From assembly GCA_036244855.1 (NCBI GenBank), contig BQKZ01000297.1, positions 52,498-116,497 on the forward strand: 64,000 bases of DNA, written 5' to 3'. A model generated the notes under the pieces. The model searched no databases and was not told the origin of the DNA. It was given only the letters and a program-made list of their open reading frames with translations. Position 1 is the stretch's first letter. Each line of letters begins with the position of its first letter. Source of the stretch: Temnopleurus reevesii. Taxonomy: Eukaryota; Echinodermata; Echinoidea; Temnopleuroida; Temnopleuridae. A program made the position numbers and the translations under genes. Positions 22,543 through 33,474 of this stretch are shown here, piece after piece.

Positions 22543-22934
22543 GAAAGGGGAACTTCACCCAGACATTGATCAATGGACTCTCAGTTGAAGAAGAAAAATA
22601 CAATGTTCAATCTGTGAAAATTTGAGCAAAATCCAACAATCCATTCAAAAGTTATGAATTTTCAAAGTTTTGATTTAAACCTCTCATGGGCTCCTTAAAT
22701 TGGCAACGTACAGGCACAAAATGGCTGCCAACATGGAGAACTCTCCATTAACTTTGTGCACAGAATTTCACATTTTCTTCTTTTTCTAAAAAGATGGACA
22801 ATAAATCAACAAAATTCATTCCCAAATGCATGCAGAATACAAATGTCCATTTCATTTAAAGAGAAAAGTAAAATTTTATCTCCTATACATATATACTGAG
22901 CGCACATCAATGTCTGGGTGAAGTTCCCCTTTAA
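22543..22934. mobile_element. AAAGGGGAACTTCACCCAGACATTGAT transposon, complete
   Basis: Left end AAAGGGGAACTTCACCCAGA then 'cattgatc'. The right end is its inverted match ('catcaatgtctgggtgaagt' then TCCCCTTTAA). 392 bp, no coding frame. It lies about 760 bp upstream of the nested gene's start. Confidence 0.85.
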
Positions 22935-23029
22935 TTCCTTCACCTTCTTCGCTTTGAACTGTACAGCAACACACATCTTCATAATTATGAAGATAATAAT
23001 CTGCGTGATAAACTTGCTTTAATGGGGAA

Positions 23030-23100
23030 CATAATGATAATGATAATAATAATGGATGCAGTTTATATAGTGCATGTATCCACTCCATGGCATTTCAACA
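23030..23100. repeat. SINE-like tail fragment
   Basis: 'aatgataataataatggatg' then 'cagtttatatagtgcatgta' matches the 3' part of the element at 24108. A short local duplication of 'cacatcttcataattatgaa' at 22973 and 23101 flanks it. Confidence 0.55.
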
Positions 23101-24107
23101 CACATCTTCATAATTATGAAGATAATAATCTGCGTAATAAACTTGCTTTAATAATAATACATAACGTTTATTAGGCGCTTAATACGGATGTTTCTAGGCG
23201 CACAGTATTCTGATTACGGAAAGATTATTAACCGGTAAATTAAGTGAAGAAAAAGAGGAGGAATAGGTAACATAAATTAACAAAACAAAATAACAAAAAC
23301 AGAGGCGATCAATTAAATCAATGTAAATATAGTGTGCACCCCCACTGACCGACCCACAACAACATTTTACTGTTTAAAGAAATATGTTTTTAGCAAGGAT
23401 TTGAATTGAGATACGGAGGGGGCACGATGAATAGATACGGGCAGTTTGTTCCAGAGAGTCGGGGCGATAACAGAAAAGGCGCGGTCACCATAATGAGTAT
23501 GGGTAATCAAATTAGGTGAAAATTAGGCAAAAATAACAGAGCTTAAGATGAGAGAGGCTACCTATGGAGGTGCACACGCCCCCCCCCCCCCAAAAAAAAA
23601 AAAAAAAAAAAAAAAAATGGGGAACTTACAGGTATAGATTCGGAATGAACAGGATGCAGAAAATGATGTTAAATGAGCTGATGTATTCCCAAGTTGCTTT
23701 ACATGCCTAAATATATCTGTGTAGGATATTAGGAGTACATTTTTGCTCGTATTCTGTGTATTTTACGTCAAACACGTCAATCAGCCATTATTCCTACGGT
23801 GTGCTAAGTGCTTTTGCACGGGGGAGCATTGGTCTGAAATGGGCGGTGCGATCGCTGGTATTGTCTGCGATGTGTGAGTTTGCGTTCATTTTGTACACGA
23901 AGCATGTTGTGTATTAAAGGGAGAACGACCGCAGCATGATTTTTTATTTTGCAATAATTAAGCCATTTCTAGGTCGATTTCATTCAAACAAACTATGAAC
24001 ATGCTCTAATTTACTATTGAAAAACTGCATTATGGTAATAATTTTACTGCAGCTCACAAACTAGTTAAATATCTGTAGCGCCCTCCTCCCAAACCGGGTC
24101 TATCGCT

Positions 24108-24390
24108 TTAATAATAATAATAATAATAATAGATGCAATTTATATAGCACACGTATCCAGTCCGTAGAGTGTTCAAGGTGCTTTGCATTATTATTACCCT
24201 GGCTTTAGCGCAGCGTACACCAACGTACATGGCATTTCAAAGAATAAGTATTCCTAACAGGTACTATTCACCTCACCTGGGTTGAGTATATTACAATTTG
24301 GATGAAGGAAATTGATGCCGTGCTTGGGGTCCGAACCCGCGACCCTCTGGTTGAAAGACGAGAGTCAGAACCACTACGCCACTGCATTAT
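24108..24390 (-). mobile_element. tRNA-derived SINE
   Basis: On the minus strand the head reads GTGGCGTAGTGGTTCTGACT and, about 30 bp on, GGTCGCGGGTTCGGACCCC. These match the A box (TRGYNNARNNGG-like) and B box (GGTTCGANNCC-like) of a RNA polymerase III promoter. The body contains CCAGGTGAGGTG-type sequence and the element ends in a (TTA)n tail at 24108-24130 on the + strand. Fragments elsewhere (20280, 23030, 45820) share the body. Confidence 0.8.
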
Positions 24391-24699
24391 TTTCTTCTTA
24401 TTTAAAAGTATGTAGTATTTTATGGCGCTTCCTGATATAGGAGGGATTACCTAATCAAAGCAAATTCATGTGTTCTATGTTCACAAAGGTTGATCTGAAT
24501 TATGCGAAAGCTTGCCTAAAGCTTACTTAGCATCGCAGCAAGTAATGTATACAAATTGGATTCCAAGTATTGTAGTTTAATTGTTACGAACTGGCTCGAG
24601 GAATACCATGTAAGTATGTTTTTGTGCCAAGAAACATGCATTTTCGTAGAAAAGTAGGTTATATTTTATTTTTTGTTCCATTAAAGTATAGACATATTG

Positions 24700-24991
24700 A
24701 TTCTGAATGTATTTTTGGATGAATTATGTCGATTCATTGACTACTTTTATTTAAAAGGAACAAAATGTGAAATTCTTTGTATCAAATGAATGGAACGATT
24801 TCCATGTTGGCAGCCTTTTTGTGTGTGCATACTGTTGCCAAATCAAGGAGCCCATTAGAGGTGTGAATCAAAGCTTTGAAAATTCCTACCTTTTGAATGG
24901 ATCATCAGATTTTGCTCAAACTTTCACATTTTGATGATCATATATTTCTTCATTCACTGATAGCACATTAAAACCTTGGGTTTATTTGCCA
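24700..24991 (-). mobile_element. Partial copy of the AAAGGGGAACTT transposon family, reversed
   Basis: Landmarks appear in reverse order: 'gaaattctttgtatcaaatg', 'tgttgccaaatcaaggagcc', 'gcccattagaggtgtgaatc' and 'attttgctcaaactttcac'. It abuts the TIR element starting at 24992. Confidence 0.6.
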
Positions 24992-25311
24992 TTAAAGGGG
25001 AACTTTTATGACACTGTATATTAACTTTTTCTGATTTATAATTTCAATATGCATCCATATCCACCACCCTTTTCATCCCTTTTTATTTCATAGCTCTAGG
25101 AGAAAAATCAAGAAATGTCATTGATGTTTGGAACGCTCCTCAAAAACGGACCGCGGGTGGTCCGGTGGGTTGGGACATCGATCTGTAAATCATGATGACG
25201 TCATATACAGACATTGCTGAGCATGAACCGGCGTTTGCGTGTGTCACTCTATGCATTTATGATGTTGTTTGGCGCCAATTACACCCGCGATATATTTTTA
25301 ATATGCGGGAT

Positions 25312-25431
25312 ATGGCGGATTCTTCAGAATTTGAGGAAAACAGTTAGTCAAGTCCTGACTCGGATTTCGAAGAGAATATTGAACAAGAAGGAGAAATATT
25401 AGGGGCACAATCTTACATGTTTGAGTATGTG
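25312..25431 (+). pseudogene. Broken N-terminal fragment of a transposon-borne protein
   Basis: From ATG at 25312 the frame reads MADSSEFEENS, then TAG at 25345, then SSPDSDFEENIEQEGEILG and AQSYMFEY before the inserted element. The acidic Ser/Asp/Glu-rich start followed by a YMFE motif recalls the N-termini of P2RX7-C-domain-like proteins common in marine invertebrate genomes. This is recognition from memory of a short stretch, so the assignment is weak. The internal stop and lack of downstream frame mark it as dead. Confidence 0.35.
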
Positions 25432-25444
25432 GTTTTGACGCAGG

Positions 25445-27127
25445 CCCCCATAGCAAAAAAACAGTGCACTGCAGATAGCCATCCGCAGTTCATCCGATAG
25501 TCATCGGATGCCTTGCCACCCGATAACCATCCCATGGCAATTTCATATGCAAATTAGTTGCCATCGGCTGGCCATCTGCAATACCAGATGGCTTTCAGAT
25601 GGCCTATTTCCGGATGGCCAGTGGATGGGTATGCATCGGATGGCCAGCGGATACCTATGCCATCCGATAACCATCCGATGGCAATTTCACATGCAAATTA
25701 GTTGCAGCAAGCCATCCACTGGCATATTGGATGATTCTTTCTGGATGGCCTGCTGATGGGTATGCATCGGATGGCCAGCGGATACCTATGCTATCTGATA
25801 ACCATCCGATGGCAATTTCACATGCAAATTAGCTATCAGCTGGCCATCTGCTGGGGTGGGTTTTGCTGATGGGCTGCTGATGGTACATATTGGATGGCCA
25901 GCAGATACTACCATCCGATAACCATCCGATGGCAGTTTCAAATGCAAAACCGTATCAGGAAGCTATCCGCTGGCACTGTAGATCTCTCATCCTGATTGGC
26001 TGCTGATAATTCAAATATTTCTTCTTTCATTAATATTAGATAATGACAGAAAAGAGGAAATTTTAGCTTTGGCAAGAATTAACATTCAGAGATATTTTCA
26101 CTTGCAGTTTGCCAAGATTGTCTGCGTCAGTTTATCTGATTTCTGAAATGTATGCATGAAATAAATGAACAAAAGAAGAACAATTTTAACATACAGTACA
26201 TTGCAAAGATCTTTGGCTCACTATTCGCTGATTCGTGCTCAATACAATAGGTGAGCACGAATCAGCGAATAGTAAGCCAAAGATCTTTGCAATGTACTGT
26301 ATATCAGTTCATAGCTATAGCATATAATAATCTTTGATTAATGAAAAGAATGTAATGAATTATCACTTTGTTCCATCTGACATAGGTTATCAGTGACATG
26401 AATATGAGAGTGCAATTGATGGCAAATATGCTGGGCATTCACCATTTTGTCATGTTTGAGAAAGACAAACTTACTGAGGTTCCACACATGGAATACAGTG
26501 TATGGGGCCCCAGTGAATTTGTCTACCTCAAACATGTAAAATTTCCAGATAAAATACAAAATTGATAAAATAAAACTTACTCAACACTAACTCAATGCAT
26601 TCAGCACACAACTGGTGTTCTATCTTCACAAGTTTTAAAATCAAATGATCCAATATTGGGTAAAATATTGATGAAAATGGCATGAGCAATCCACAGCTGT
26701 GATGCAGCTTTTTTCTCCAAGTTGGTATTTCCCGCCTAAATTCTAACTGAAACATTGACTAAGCTACCAGATGGCTACCCGATGATAAAGATGGACAGAT
26801 CAGGGCAATTCTAATTTTACTGGATGGCTTGCTGATGGCTATGCATTTACGAATGACTTTTGGAGAGCAATTTGAGTTGCCATCAGCAAGACATCGGGTA
26901 GCTGATGTCTTGCTGATAAATTCACATTTTGCGGATGTCTTCCTGAAAATAATCAATAAGACATCGGGTAGCTGATGTCTACTTGATAACTGGGTCGGAA
27001 ACCATCCAGAGGACATCGGGTAGCTGGTGATTGCTGATGGGTACCAAAAACTGTCCAAATGCTATCCGATAACCATACGATGGTTATCTGATAGCTATCG
27101 GATGCTCTTATTTTTTGGTATGGGGGA
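25445..27127. mobile_element. Inserted element with CATCCGATGG subterminal repeats
   Basis: Left 'cccccatagcaaaaaaa' and right 'ttttttggtatgggggac' form imperfect inverted termini. The left end carries four 120-145 bp units anchored by GATAACCATCC at about 25521, 25665, 25796 and 25916, each followed by GGCAATTTCA and 'atgcaaat'. The right end carries three units anchored by 'gacatcgggtagctg' (about 26891, 26958, 27012). GC-richer than the surroundings. Non-coding. Confidence 0.65.
26192..26301. mobile_element. 110-bp near-perfect palindrome
   Basis: TACAGTACATTGCAAAGATC through 'ctgattcgtgctca' is mirrored with essentially one mismatch by the right arm ending 'gatctttgcaatgtactgta'. The loop is ~10 nt. 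It looks like a very young or strongly conserved MITE bounded by TA, nested inside the 25445-27127 element. Confidence 0.85.
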
Positions 27128-27639
27128 CTGGATATGACGTCACAGACCCTGTCTGTCAATAGATGTGTCGTAGAGGGGGTATTTCCGGGAGGTGGGGCCT
27201 AGCTCTCTGACCCAGATACTAATGTTGATGGAAAATATATATTTTTTAGATAGTAAGAGGTGTATGTTTTGGAGGAAAATGGAATTATTATGTAAATACA
27301 CTGTACATATGTAATCTTCAATATATCATGATACAGGGCGTCATAAAAGTTCCCCTTTAATGTCCTTCTGTCTTAGCATGCTTGAAAATGAAAGCATCCC
27401 CGGCAAAAGGATGTGGCCTCACAATTAAAAGCAGTCATCACTAATGTCTATGAGGTAGCTTTTAATTACTTAGCTGAAATTGTTTCTGCATCGTTTGCAA
27501 CACATCTGAGGTTATCTTAGTAGACGTCCTATAGTGTGCCAATATCGGGAGGCATGCTGGGGGGGGGGGGGGGGCAGGATCCCAGACCTTCCCCGACCTT
27601 CCTAGACCTTTACATCTAAATTTCAAAAATTATTTCAAC

Positions 27640-27850
27640 TAAACTAGTTTCCAAAGTCGGTTAGAACAGCCTTTCAAATTTACTCACAAAGTGAACAATG
27701 GGGCGGGAGGGGGGGGGGGGGGGCTCCCGATCCCTCCCAGACCCTGTTTACATCTACTCTTCCAAAGTCATTTCCACTAAACTAGTTTTCAAAGTGGGTT
27801 CCAACAGCCTTACACATCTACTCACAAAGTGAGAACAAGTATAGTTCATT
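27640..27850. repeat. 'aaactagtttccaaag' repeats
   Basis: Two ~135-bp related segments ('ctaaactagtttccaaagtc' at about 27638 and 'ctaaactagttttcaaagtg' at about 27777), each followed by AACAGCCTT-like sequence and 'actcacaaagtga'. The motif recurs at 31690, 33765 and 34965. Poly-G tracts lie between. Confidence 0.55.
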
Positions 27851-28241
27851 TGAAATGGCTCTGTTGCTATGGTGATGGATTCAACAGGGTTACATTCTTC
27901 ATCAAATTGAATGTTTGCGATCGATATTCACAATCACACTGGCTAGCGCGTGCACTGCAAAATTAGCTGTGCGTGCTTGGCTTAGTACTTCTTCATAAAA
28001 GCCAATTAAGACTAGTTCAAGACATGACAAAAGTTTGTTTCCACCGATAAAATGTTTCACAGTCATGAAAAATACCTTGCAAGATGGTTTTAAGTCTAGG
28101 TTGAAAGGCCACTTAAAGCAACTTTAATGACCAAGACCGGGATCATTTCTACCATTAAACTAGTTTTTATTAATCTTGTTTAACAGCATAAATGTATGTG
28201 GGTCCATATATATGATGTGACCAATATATATTATGGTTTCT

Positions 28242-28729
28242 TAAAGGGGAACTTCCCCCAGACATTGATGTGCCGTCAGTAAAGAGAGAAAAATAAGATG
28301 AACAAACTGAAAATTTTAGCCAAATTGGATGATCTGTCGAAAAAGAATAATTATAAGTTTTCATTTCTGCCCGCAACCTTTGCATAATCTATCATGGCAT
28401 CATGGAGAACTCAATCACTTTGTACACAACATTCCACATTTTCTCTTTTAACAAGAAAAGTAGACAAAATGTTGGTTTGTTGAATATGATATAGCCACAT
28501 CAATTCTACAAGTATTTTTAAAAGAATGGTGGTGATATTGATCAATTTGTAACAAAGTCATAATGGAGTTGCCAACTCAAGGATGCCCATCACAGGTGTA
28601 AATGAAAACTTTGAAAGTTCTTGACTTTTTAATGGATTATCCAATTTCAATTAAATTTTCTCAGTCTGTTAATCATCTTTTATTCAATCCTTGACAGCGC
28701 AACAATGTCTGAGTGAAGTACCCCTTCGA
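28242..28729. mobile_element. AAAGGGGAACTTCCCCCAGACATTGATG transposon
   Basis: The left end 'aaaggggaacttcccccaga' is mirrored by 'aatgtctgagtgaagtaccc' at the right. About 488 bp with family landmarks inside. It gives the empty-site reference for the MITE nested at 16583. Confidence 0.75.
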
Positions 28730-29039
28730 TAGCCTTTGTTTACAATCTTAGTCTCTTCCACATGAAGTGTGTTTTATAAGAAGTATAGAAAACAAAATCA
28801 GATCGACAGTCCCTTTTTTTCAATAATGGCACTCATTGCACATTCAAACAATTCTATGATGAGTCTTAATCATCTCAATGAATGAAGAGATATGATTCTA
28901 TAAGTATATGAAAAATAGTTTAAAATAAATGGATTTATCTAATTTGTTGTTAGTTTCAGTTATGCAGTGAACAAAATTAGCACATCTTGGGGTTAATTTT
29001 CCCTGAAATTAAACAAAAAAAAGCATCTGCTGTCTTGAT

Positions 29040-29456
29040 TCACTGTATACTGTTTTCTGCTCTGAAAAAATACATTAAAAACAGCAAAGATGTCACTATA
29101 AAAAGTCGGACCTGTCTAAATGGCTCAATTTTTGGTAGGTCTTGGTCAAAATACTCCCTTTTCACGTAGCATGGCATTCCAAAGAAATTATGGCTATAAT
29201 CTTGTAGCATTTGGATGGTGATAATATCAGTTATTGTCTGATCGTGTGAGCATATAAATTTCTTAGGGCCAAATATCTTATCTGATGCTACTCTATTCAT
29301 TCTGTTCAATTCACATAGTTCCAGCAATACTGCAATTAGTGAAATCAAATGAAGGATAAATAGGAGAAATATATCAAATTTTTCATCGTACAAAGAATAT
29401 TTTATGACTGTATTGAGAGAATTGAATAAATAAGTCGTGAAATTCAAATTAGGCAA
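29040..29456 (-). other. Unassigned 138-codon open frame
   Basis: Longest non-repetitive open frame outside the gene models. It contains a hydrophobic stretch (FLLFILHLISLIAVLLEL) and a second near its C-terminus, so a membrane protein fragment is conceivable. I recognise no family and see no convincing splice sites. A chance frame is the likelier reading. Confidence 0.15.
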
Positions 29457-30308
29457 TAAAATATTTTAATGCACTGGTGTTATCATAATGATAGAGATAC
29501 ATTATCAATACAAACAGTTGATCTACATGGATAGAATGAAATAAATGACACCCAAAACTTACTGATCTATTATTCTGTTGTGGTGTCATACCATATCATA
29601 CCATTGAAAAATATATTTAGATATAAAATGGGTCAATGTTTTCCCATCGGGTGTATACAATTGGAGGACCACACTCCCCCTTCTCCTGTGATGTGGGGCA
29701 AAATAAGGAAAAAATTATTGTTAGTGACCCAAGAATACCACCTTTTTTCAAAAAAAAAACCCAGCTTTTAGGAAGGCCACATTTCATTTAGAAACTGTAG
29801 TGGGCTAAAAAACAAAGAACATCTTAAAATGGCTGTTCAGGTCGTATTTCACATGTTATAATTTTACTTTTTTTAAGTGAAAATTAAAAACAAGAGTTTA
29901 GAAAGGAAGGGGTTAAGTTTGCTAAATTACAAGTCCATCACTTAAAAAAATGCCAATCTGATGAATCACTATAAGAACCTTGACATACACCATACAAGTA
30001 TTCCCTTTCAACTACTTAACCCCACAAGAAGTAGAAAAGTTAAAATCAATACTACATCTCAAGTTTAATCCACCCCAAACAACACCCTCAGATGTCATCT
30101 TCTTAGAACCCGGATCATCCCTCCAAAGAAGTAAAACCAGAGAACTTGATCTTAATCCATTTAACCATTGATTATTCCCCTTTAATTAAGTTTGGATTAA
30201 CTTAAATCCTTTATCACTTAATACTTTTGTTGGTGCATTGTGGAAGAATTAGAAGGTGATGGGGGTAAAGATCAAAGTGAGAGGGGTTCATTGATACTCT
30301 ATTAGAGG

Positions 30309-31445
30309 GAATAAATGAGTGAAGTAGGTCTGCTTTGTCCTTAAATTGCCCCCATTTTTCAATAGGTGAGTTTTCACTGTCCCTAACAGGAGCATGCCAA
30401 AAACTATGGACTCAATAAACGTAGACTGCCAACAATCTCTATATTAAAGCCCAAGTATAGTTTTGGTAACGATTCAGAAATGTGAATTTTGTGGGATGTT
30501 TATCGTGACATACAATGTATATATCTTACACTTATTTTGAGACCATAGTATAATTTTTTACAAATTGATTCCTTTTTGAAAATTTGAATTTGACCGTTGA
30601 ATCATATTTAGCGCCCTCTCTTGGTTATAACATTATTTTGCTTATTATTGGGCATATGAAATGTTACTTCTGTGATTTAACAGTAGAATGATAAAAAGTT
30701 ATACATAACAATAAAACTCTGAAATTTTCATCCAATTCGGTACATGAGAAGTTGTTCTTTATCAAGAAAGAAAATATTGATTAAGTGTCATAGGACACAA
30801 CACTGAAATATGTTTGCATTAATTTTAGGTTATAGTTTTTCTAAAACTCATTCAATTTTACACAATCTTTTGTGCAACATGTTCATGATACTATATTTCA
30901 TTTTATTTAGATTTGGAGACAAAATTTGGGGGTGAAAATATTCACTTTTACCAAAACTTTACTTGGGCTTTAATGTGCACACTTTAAGGCATAAACAAGA
31001 AGTGGTCTCAGGCAGGGATATTTATCACACCTACCAGATCTTAGCTTGAGCTGAAACATCCACTAGGTGAAGAAAAAATACATTGGAAACTCAGCATAAC
31101 GAGGTGTTTGGGATCATGAAAATTTCAATATAGCCAGCCGAGTTACAAAACAATAATTTTTTTTTTTAATATTGTGTTAGATAGCATCCAAACAATTTTT
31201 TTTTTTCAGGAAAGGGGGCCTTACATCATTTTGTGTAGTATTGAGCAGAAAATGTGTATTCTTTCAATTTTTTATGGATCTTTCAGGAATACTGATTTTG
31301 ATAGTCCTTGTCCTAAGCAAGTCCATGGTTGGTGATCCCTGGAGCGGGTTTGAGCTACCAGTCTAATGAGAACTCAGAAAAAAGGGTCACTTACCACCCT
31401 GACCATTAAAAATGGGATGTTCACGGAGGATTGGGAATGACATTT
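30309..31445. repeat. First copy of a tandem haplotype-like duplication
   Basis: 30309-30422 ('ataaatgagtgaagtaggtc' onward) equals 31450-31560 after the single N. 31318-31445 (ending 'ggattgggaatgacattt') equals 32744-32866. Between the matching ends, this copy has the 530-bp TTAAAGCCC element, which the second copy lacks. The layout fits two alleles joined end to end at an N. Confidence 0.75.
30444..30973 (+). mobile_element. Full-length TTAAAGCCCAAG element (~530 bp), copy B
   Basis: TTAA-bounded inverted termini (TTAAAGCCCAAGTATAGTTT / 'aaaactttacttgggcttta'). Internal 'tttagcgccctctcttggtt' as in copies A and C. Somewhat diverged from them. Confidence 0.85.
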
Positions 31446-31779
31446 NGGGAATAAATGAGTGAAGTAGGTCTGCTTTGTCCTTAAATTGCCCCCATTTTTC
31501 AATAGGTGAGTTTTCACTGTCCCTAACAGGAGCATGCCAAACACCATGGACTCACTAAACATGGACCCCTGACAATCCTTATTTCTTGGGAATGGTAGAT
31601 CCACTGACAGATTTCACCTTTGCAACAGAAGGTAGAAAGAGGAAGAAGACCCTGTTCAAACCTAGTTTTCGAAAGCGGCTTCCTCTAAACTAGTTTCCAG
31701 AGCCGGTTTGGAAGGCCAGTTGTGTCTCGTTCAAACTACAGTCCGGCAAAGTGGTTTCCAAGTCTACTTCATGCAGAGT

Positions 31780-32027
31780 CCAGTTGAGGACTGAGTGTAC
31801 TGATAGCACCCACCTCTGCATATTCACTGTATTGTACACAAAGGGACTGTGCAGCACTCGACCACAGAGTCCTTACATAACATACCCCTCTGAGGGGCGA
31901 TCAGAGGGGTATACATATCGGAGGGTTATGTAAGGACTCTGTTGTTGAGTGCTGTGCAGTCCCTGTGTGTTCAGTGTTAGTGAATATGCAGAGATGGGTG
32001 CTATCAGAACACTCAGTCCTCAACTGG
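31780..32027. mobile_element. 248-bp hairpin MITE
   Basis: CCAGTTGAGGACTGAGTGT and 'tgatagcaccca' on the left are mirrored by 'tgggtgctatcagaacactc' and AGTCCTCAACTGG on the right. The arms run through 'gactctgt' / 'acagagtcc'. 'tacttcatg' occurs close to both ends, though not directly abutting on the left. Confidence 0.8.
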
Positions 32028-32309
32028 AATACTTCATGTAAAATGTTATGGTCTTTTTTTTTGCTTTGATGATGGCTAAATAGCTGGTCAGATTCTTCCT
32101 GTGACTCCACCCTTCCATTAACTACACTTCTAACTCCTGCGAGCGCTTCAAGGTCACCTGAAAGTTTAATCTCCTAAGGCCGCGTTCCGAGTCTCGAGCG
32201 TTCAAACTTCTGGATGAACTGGTTCCTGGTCACAAAAATCTACCTCGCGAAGTGGATTTTCAAACCAGGTTGGAAGTCCACTCTCATGACCGCGTGTGCG
32301 TGCCCCATT

Positions 32310-32516
32310 CAAACGCGCCTTTTCAGTCCCTGGCCCTACGACTCTGGAATAGTCTCCCCGCATCCCTCCGTAATACCAAATCACTCAACCTTTTCAAGAA
32401 ACACCTCAAAACCCATCTTTATAATTCTTAATGTAGCTAAATATGTCTTTTTAAGCAGCGCTTTGTATCCTCTGGAAAAAGCGCCATATAAATTCAATTG
32501 TTATTATTATTATTAT
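32310..32516 (+). mobile_element. 5'-truncated 3' end of a CR1/L2-like non-LTR retrotransposon
   Basis: Frame 32333-32431 reads ALRLWNSLPASLRNTKSLNL then FKKHLKTHLYNS and TAA. The LWNSLPxSLR...FKxxLKTHL motif is the C-terminal tail of many CR1/L2/Rex-type reverse-transcriptase ORF2 proteins. A short 3' UTR with 'aagcgccatataaattcaat' and a (TTA)n tail follows. Only the last 32 codons are in frame; upstream is lost or frameshifted. Confidence 0.85.
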
Positions 32517-33474
32517 CATGAAACCAGTTTCTCGGTTTAAGACAAAGTGGTTTAACACAGTACATCTGAAGTGGTCGTATAGTCTCAGTCAGGGATATGA
32601 ATTATCTATGCCAGATCTTAGCTTGAGTTGAAAGGTCTTACATACTTCATGTTGCATAATATGAGAGCCTTTTTCCATTCTTTCATTGGATCTCTCACTC
32701 TAAAGGAAAGGGGATTGTAAGTAGTCCATTTACAGAAGGTCCATGGTGATTTGGTGATCCCTGGAGCGGGCTTGAGCTACCAGTCTAATGAGAACTCAGA
32801 AAAAGGGGTCACTTACCACCCTGACCATTAAAAATGGGATGTTCACGGAGGATTGGGAATGACATTTTAATTACCGGTAGGTGATGATGCCTCCGTCATT
32901 TAGACATTTTTAACCTGTTCAATGCTCTAGATGAACAAAATACTTGTTGGTTGATGCTAGGAATAAGAAATAGGTGTTGCAAGTGGGAACTAAATTTTTG
33001 AAATGTCCAGAAACTGGCTGAAAGTGAATAAAGATTAATTTTAGATTTTCTCTATATAGAGAGAGAGATAAAGAGCAAAAATAGTATAGAAAATTACACA
33101 AATTGAAATTGGAAAACACCTCCCCAAATTTTATGTTTTGCCTCAAAATGTTCACACTTGTGCAAAAGAATAGAGGATTATAGAAAAAATATGAATGATA
33201 TGAATGGAATAGATTCAAATGCTAAATATAATTCTTAAAAATTGGCCCTATCAAAGCCTTAATCTTGTGCTTGTGTCTGAAATTAAATACTTTTCAGCTA
33301 AAATCTACCACCAAAAATTTCAGGGATTAATTAAAAACTCTAGCAACAAAAACTGCAAATGTTGGAGATCGAGAGCCAAAGAATTGGGGCACCATATGCA
33401 TTCAGATTTGGAAAGCTATATACGATTGGGATAAAATGTTAGTTAAATTTGTCACCATGGATACGTTCAACAAG

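Larger units (their letters stand above)
24992..27360. mobile_element. 2.37-kb TIR transposon containing a second inserted element
   Basis: Left TTAAAGGGGAACTTTTATGA and right TCATAAAAGTTCCCCTTTAA are perfect inverted termini of about 20 bp. The outer element retains a coding remnant (25312-25431) and is interrupted by a distinct repeat-rich element at about 25445-27127. The TTAAAGGGGAACTT end is shared with the smaller MITEs, suggesting these are related deletion derivatives (inference). Confidence 0.75.
31447..32866. repeat. Second copy of the haplotype-like duplication
   Basis: Begins with the 30309 sequence and ends with the 31445 sequence. The middle holds about 950 bp absent from the first copy: 'aaactagtttcc' repeat, a 248-bp hairpin (31780-32027) and a LINE tail (32310-32516). 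Confidence 0.75.

Noticed and set aside
24300..24390. Possible tRNA gene on the minus strand
   Set aside because: A and B boxes are present, but the sequence continues into a SINE body with a (TTA)n tail and I could not fold an intact acceptor stem.
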